A DNA stretch of 64,000 nt from Porogramme epimiltina (taxonomy: Eukaryota > Basidiomycota > Agaricomycetes > Polyporales > Polyporaceae), in the NCBI GenBank assembly GCA_900155495.1, contig FTLJ01000094.1, positions 62,001-126,000 of the forward strand, given 5' to 3'. Of the stretch, positions 60,677-64,000 are shown one piece after another. The translations under genes were made by a program, and so were the position numbers. The notes beneath the pieces were generated by a model. It did not search any database, was not told the DNA's origin, and saw nothing but the letters and a program-made list of their open reading frames with translations. Every line of letters starts with the position of its first letter. The first letter of the stretch is position 1.

Positions 60677-62851
60677 TCATACGGGACAGCTGCCGCCGTT
60701 CTTCTCTCCCATTGACTCCGACGTGTCGACCGAGGTAGTCGCCGGGTGGGATATCTGAATGACGGAAGTCTGTGCGCTGGCGATAAGCGGCGGTAATCAC
60801 GGAGCAAAAGGATGACTCACTGGCAGTGTAGCGCGCGGAGTAGTCGCCGAAGCAGACCTTGCGAATTCCAAGGTCGACATTGGTGGGGCACCGCCGAGCT
60901 TGACAGCAGAGTCGAGCCCTCCCGCGAGAGACTTGCGGGTGTTGAGCCTGCAGCGGGACATAAGGCTGTGGCCATATGGCAGAAAGGACGATGGATACAC
61001 TTACGCGGCCATCATGGAGTTCGCGTAGACTGTTGCCCCGGGTCAACCGAACGAGATGTAAGTGAGTGACCCCGCGAGTGAGTTTGAATGCTATGACGTA
61101 CGCTTAGTGGCAACAATCGAGAATGCGGCGTAAATGAGGTTATGAGGCTCGACTATCGCCTACATGCGTGTCAATCAGCAAGATGATCAGGGGAAACCCA
61201 CATAAGGACGCTCACAAAAACGAAGGAAAAGACGTTGAAAACGCTGTGGGTCAGGAGTGTTACTACTCAGGGACATCACTGAGGTCACGGTTGATGTGTC
61301 ACCTCGTTAGGGCACCTGTCACTACATCAGTCTTCACAACGGACTAGTACTTGTAAATTTGAGCCCACCAGTAGTGATTGCGTATAGAATCAGGAGATCG
61401 ATCAGAGAATCAGATCTACAATGTGTTCAAGGTCAGCTTAGTACAGGGTAAGCTGCCACTAGTTTCACCGTTTGAGACCGGACCGACTACGGTGCAATGA
61501 TATCGTCAGAATGACTGTGAGGAGGATATCCGCAACAGTACTAGTTCCGGTCCCAGCGGAGTCCAGCCACTATAATGCGATATGTTCACGTTAAGACTTG
61601 GCTGAGAGGACGAGAGAAAAATGCTTACTCCTATCGACGTTCCGTTCGACGTCTCCGTGCTAGGGTCACGAATCCTTCAGACCACGATCATTAGATGAGG
61701 CAGGTCTACGTTGGAATGGGCGTCACTCACGGAATGGCACTTGCAGCTAAGCATATATATCAGTAGGTCAATACGACTTGCCCTCGATAATGAGACCCCT
61801 GGTACGTGTAAGGGCTTACCGATAGAGAAACCTGGGTAGATGGAACTATTTGTTATACAATGCGTTCTAGGTGACGCAGGAGGGACGTACCAAATTCGGC
61901 GAGCATGAGGATACCCTACGCCAAGGGATGATGTTAGCCGACGCATGTACAATGGGAATGCGGGGAAATACTTGCGCAAAAGGCAACAGGGAGACGGTAT
62001 TGCTTCCCGACTTGGATTTTCGTTAGCTCCTTATCTTCAAGCCAAGGACGTGGGTTTGAAACGTACACAAATACGCGCGGTACATGAAGAAACTGAAAGC
62101 AGTGAACAAACGCAACGCCGACGAGGATAGCAGAACATACATCTCTGAAGCAAAGATAACAGCTCCCTACACGACCACACGCGTAAGCAAGTTGTTGCAT
62201 TTAGAGGGCTAATCCATACCGTTGTGATACCTAGACTCTGTAGGTACTGTTAGCCTTCGAACTTTGAATAGAAAGGCATCTGATATACCTCCAAGGACCT
62301 ATAGGGTGTAACGTTGTGAGACATGAGTCTAGAGGTAAAGAGGTTCAGGTGTTACTCACCACGTCCCGTGAAGCAGAGCTTCCGGATTGAAGTAACTGGT
62401 CACCAGTGCGAAGTAGCTGCCCATAAATTAAGTAAGAAGTAATAAAACGCGGAGACAGGGAAAATGAGACCAAATGTTCATGACCACTACGCTGTGAATA
62501 GTCTCCAAAACACTTGGAACCGTAGTCAGAACCTCTTCCTCGCGTCTGCAAGGATAAGATCTTACAGAACGACGATAACCTCCCAATGCACTGGTTAGGC
62601 TTGAATAGAAAGGTAGAATGGAGTTGGACGCTTACCAAGGCCTTGATGGAGCGCATGTCTGTGGGATAGGCCCTGAAGTACTTGTAGCATTGATTGACAG
62701 TCCATCCGTACTGCCTATGTCAGACACATGTCAAAAAAGGTACGCGTGGAGGATACAGCAATACTAACATCATCCCGAGTAGGGTGCCAATGAGCATCGC
62801 GCCCATAGTGTTGTTGAGCGACGGGATTGGAGGCGGGGTTGGAAGAGACAT
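60677..62851 (-). CDS. DUF6534 multi-pass membrane protein, copy G
   Basis: Function unknown. Start MSLPTPPPIPSLNNTMGAML with first helix GAMLIGTLLGMM, then QYGWTVNQCYKYFRAYPTD. VIVVL and VLETIHSVVVMNIW are split by the shared phase-2 intron (62513-62565). YFALVTSYFNPEALLHGTW follows. The signature is GTGTSTVADILLTVILTIS and LHRSRSGLKR (about 61490-61585), then SDSLIDLLILYAITTG (about 61370-61415). The tail is LNTRKSLAGGLDSAVKLG. If the donor GTGAGT near 60820 is used, the last exon reads TSVIQISHPATTSVDTSES and ends SCP-Val at 60677, which resembles other family tails. If not, the frame stops at 60797. The N-terminal leader is the shortest of the seven copies. Confidence 0.82.
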
Positions 62852-62891
62852 GGCAGCCGAAGGTGGAGATGTGAACCGGTTCCAAAGGAGC

Positions 62892-62900
62892 TATTATATG
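62892..62900 (-). promoter_or_regulatory. TATA-like element of DUF6534 copy G
   Basis: On the minus strand CATATAATA ends 41 nt before the ATG at 62851. Confidence 0.45.
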
Positions 62901-62948
62901 TGAAGCTACCAAAACCTAGTATCCGCGAGGGCGTGAGGATACCTTATT

Positions 62949-62969
62949 GAGTGCCGATTATCGGCACTC
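62949..62969. promoter_or_regulatory. Inverted repeat upstream of DUF6534 copy G
   Basis: GAGTGCCGA, spacer TTA, then TCGGCACTC: a perfect 9-bp inverted repeat about 98 nt before the ATG at 62851. The symmetric CGG half-sites with a short spacer are the type of target seen for fungal Zn2Cys6 regulators, but the half-site arrangement here (CCGA-TTA-TCGG) is only suggestive. Confidence 0.35.
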
Positions 62970-64000
62970 ACCTCTTCGCTTACTCTCCGCGGCCCACACC
63001 AGGATGGCGAGCGTTTCATTTGACGTGGACCGTCTTCTCACATCATGAATCAGCGTCAATGTTGCAGCTCGTAGCAGATTGAGAATGCCCCAGAGCCCAG
63101 GTTTTCGGACATTCGAAGGTAGACTGGCATGATCCGGCAAGCCGACGGGCTTCCATTAAACGAGCTGCCGCCTTCGAGCGAAGCCGTCTAATCATAATGC
63201 CAAAGCCTGTGATATCTGAGCATTTCAGAGCAAGGAATGGGCTTTACAGAAAGCTTTGCACACCTGGATTCACGTTCTCATTCAACAACCAAGTACTACC
63301 GCGGCTGAGCAGGACTTGCTAAATGCAAGTCCCCGTCTTATTTGCGCCGCGGCCCACCTAGCTGGTGCATTGATGAAGATCATCAGATGGATACCAGAGA
63401 GCTTTGTGAACAAGGTTTGTTCCTGTGGGCAAGGCGAGGATAGTCGGATGTGGATATTGGGTCTCTACTCCAAGGGCCTGCGAGAAGTACTAGGGTGGAA
63501 ATCAAACCAACCCGTTGTCGGAGCGCCCATCGCGTCCTTGTCTAACGCCACGTGTCAAGGCCCCCTGGCGCTCGCACCCTAGGCCAGGCTGCTGCAACGG
63601 CTATGACGGTAGCTCGTCTGTCCCAGTGTTGACGTCCAACAGAAACACTACACGGCGCCCTTAAACTTGAGCGGGACGACCACTAGACGCACAACATGCC
63701 GTTGAACGTCGAACCTACATAGCATCGGACAATGCGAGGAGCCCTCCTATCGCCGGCGGCACCAAGATGCCGCCGGCCTGCAATGCTTCTGAATATCAAG
63801 AGGTATGTGATTGTGTTTAGTTCTTTGTGGGAGAAGGAGAACAGCATGACCAAGGAACAGTGCCCATAGCACTTTCTGCGTCCGCGAAGCCGTGTGTGCA
63901 TCAGATCCTGTTGCTCCGAAATAGGCTGCTGCATCCTCGCTCTCAAGCGGCGCCCCAAACACAAACTCGTCCCCAAGTAATTATTGGTGACGGGACAAGA

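Larger units (their letters stand above)
62852..64000. other. Right end of the window, no gene recognised
   Basis: Contains the copy G promoter and then about 1 kb with only short open frames on both strands. No conserved motif was recognised. A gene continuing beyond the window edge cannot be excluded. Confidence 0.4.

Noticed and set aside
62513..62565. Apparent loss of the shared intron in DUF6534 copy G
   Set aside because: A first reading joined VLTTVPSVLET without an intron. Re-reading gave VIVVL, then a 53-nt intron with proper ends, then VLETIHS, matching the family better.

Overview
The window is nuclear DNA from a filamentous basidiomycete, most likely an Agaricomycete and possibly a polypore-type wood decayer. 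The evidence is dense short introns of about 50-60 nt, two nuclear tRNA genes (one with an anticodon-loop intron), basidiomycete-style OPT transporters, and DUF6533/DUF6534 membrane proteins, which are characteristic of Agaricomycetes. The genus is not determinable from the sequence alone. I rebuilt exons by hand from splice sites, reading frame and comparison between paralogues. Single splice sites may be off; the gene identities are firmer.

Left third (1-31.7 kb), mostly GC-rich and conserved. It holds an OPT oligopeptide transporter (1514-4339, +), a DUF6534 membrane protein (copy A, 4978-7206, +), and a cyclophilin with a mitochondrial-type leader (7872-8802, -). A 4.1-kb GC-rich stretch without a recognisable gene follows. 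Next are a small single-pass Tyr/Pro/Gly-tailed membrane protein (12927-13863, +), an Msb1/Mug8-domain polarity protein (14762-18435, +) and a second OPT transporter (19447-22431, -). After those come tRNA-Lys(CUU), an AT-hook protein (24622-27272, +), a GH105/GH88-like six-hairpin glycosidase with a GPI-type tail (27577-29360, -), and NADPH:adrenodoxin reductase ARH1 (30210-31731, -).

Middle (31.7-44.3 kb). A secreted M36 fungalysin metallopeptidase (33334-35727, +), DUF6534 copy B (36375-38539, -), a DUF6533 membrane protein (41622-43448, +), a frameshifted relic of a third OPT transporter (about 43560-44065, -), and tRNA-Glu(CUC).

Right third (45-63 kb), less GC-rich. DUF6534 copy C (+), the conserved mitochondrial metalloprotease OMA1 (48653-50294, -), then four head-to-tail DUF6534 copies D, E, F and G on the minus strand. 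All seven DUF6534 copies appear open and spliceable. They share a phase-2 intron at the same residue and a TATA-like box about 40-60 nt (copy B about 85 nt) before the ATG.

The standout feature is this dispersed family of eight multi-pass membrane proteins of unknown function, interleaved with three OPT loci and one secreted endopeptidase. The peptidase would release peptides outside the cell and the OPT proteins would import them. Whether the DUF6533/DUF6534 proteins act as sensors is inference only. ARH1, OMA1 and cyclophilin are conserved mitochondrial-type genes that happen to sit in the same interval.
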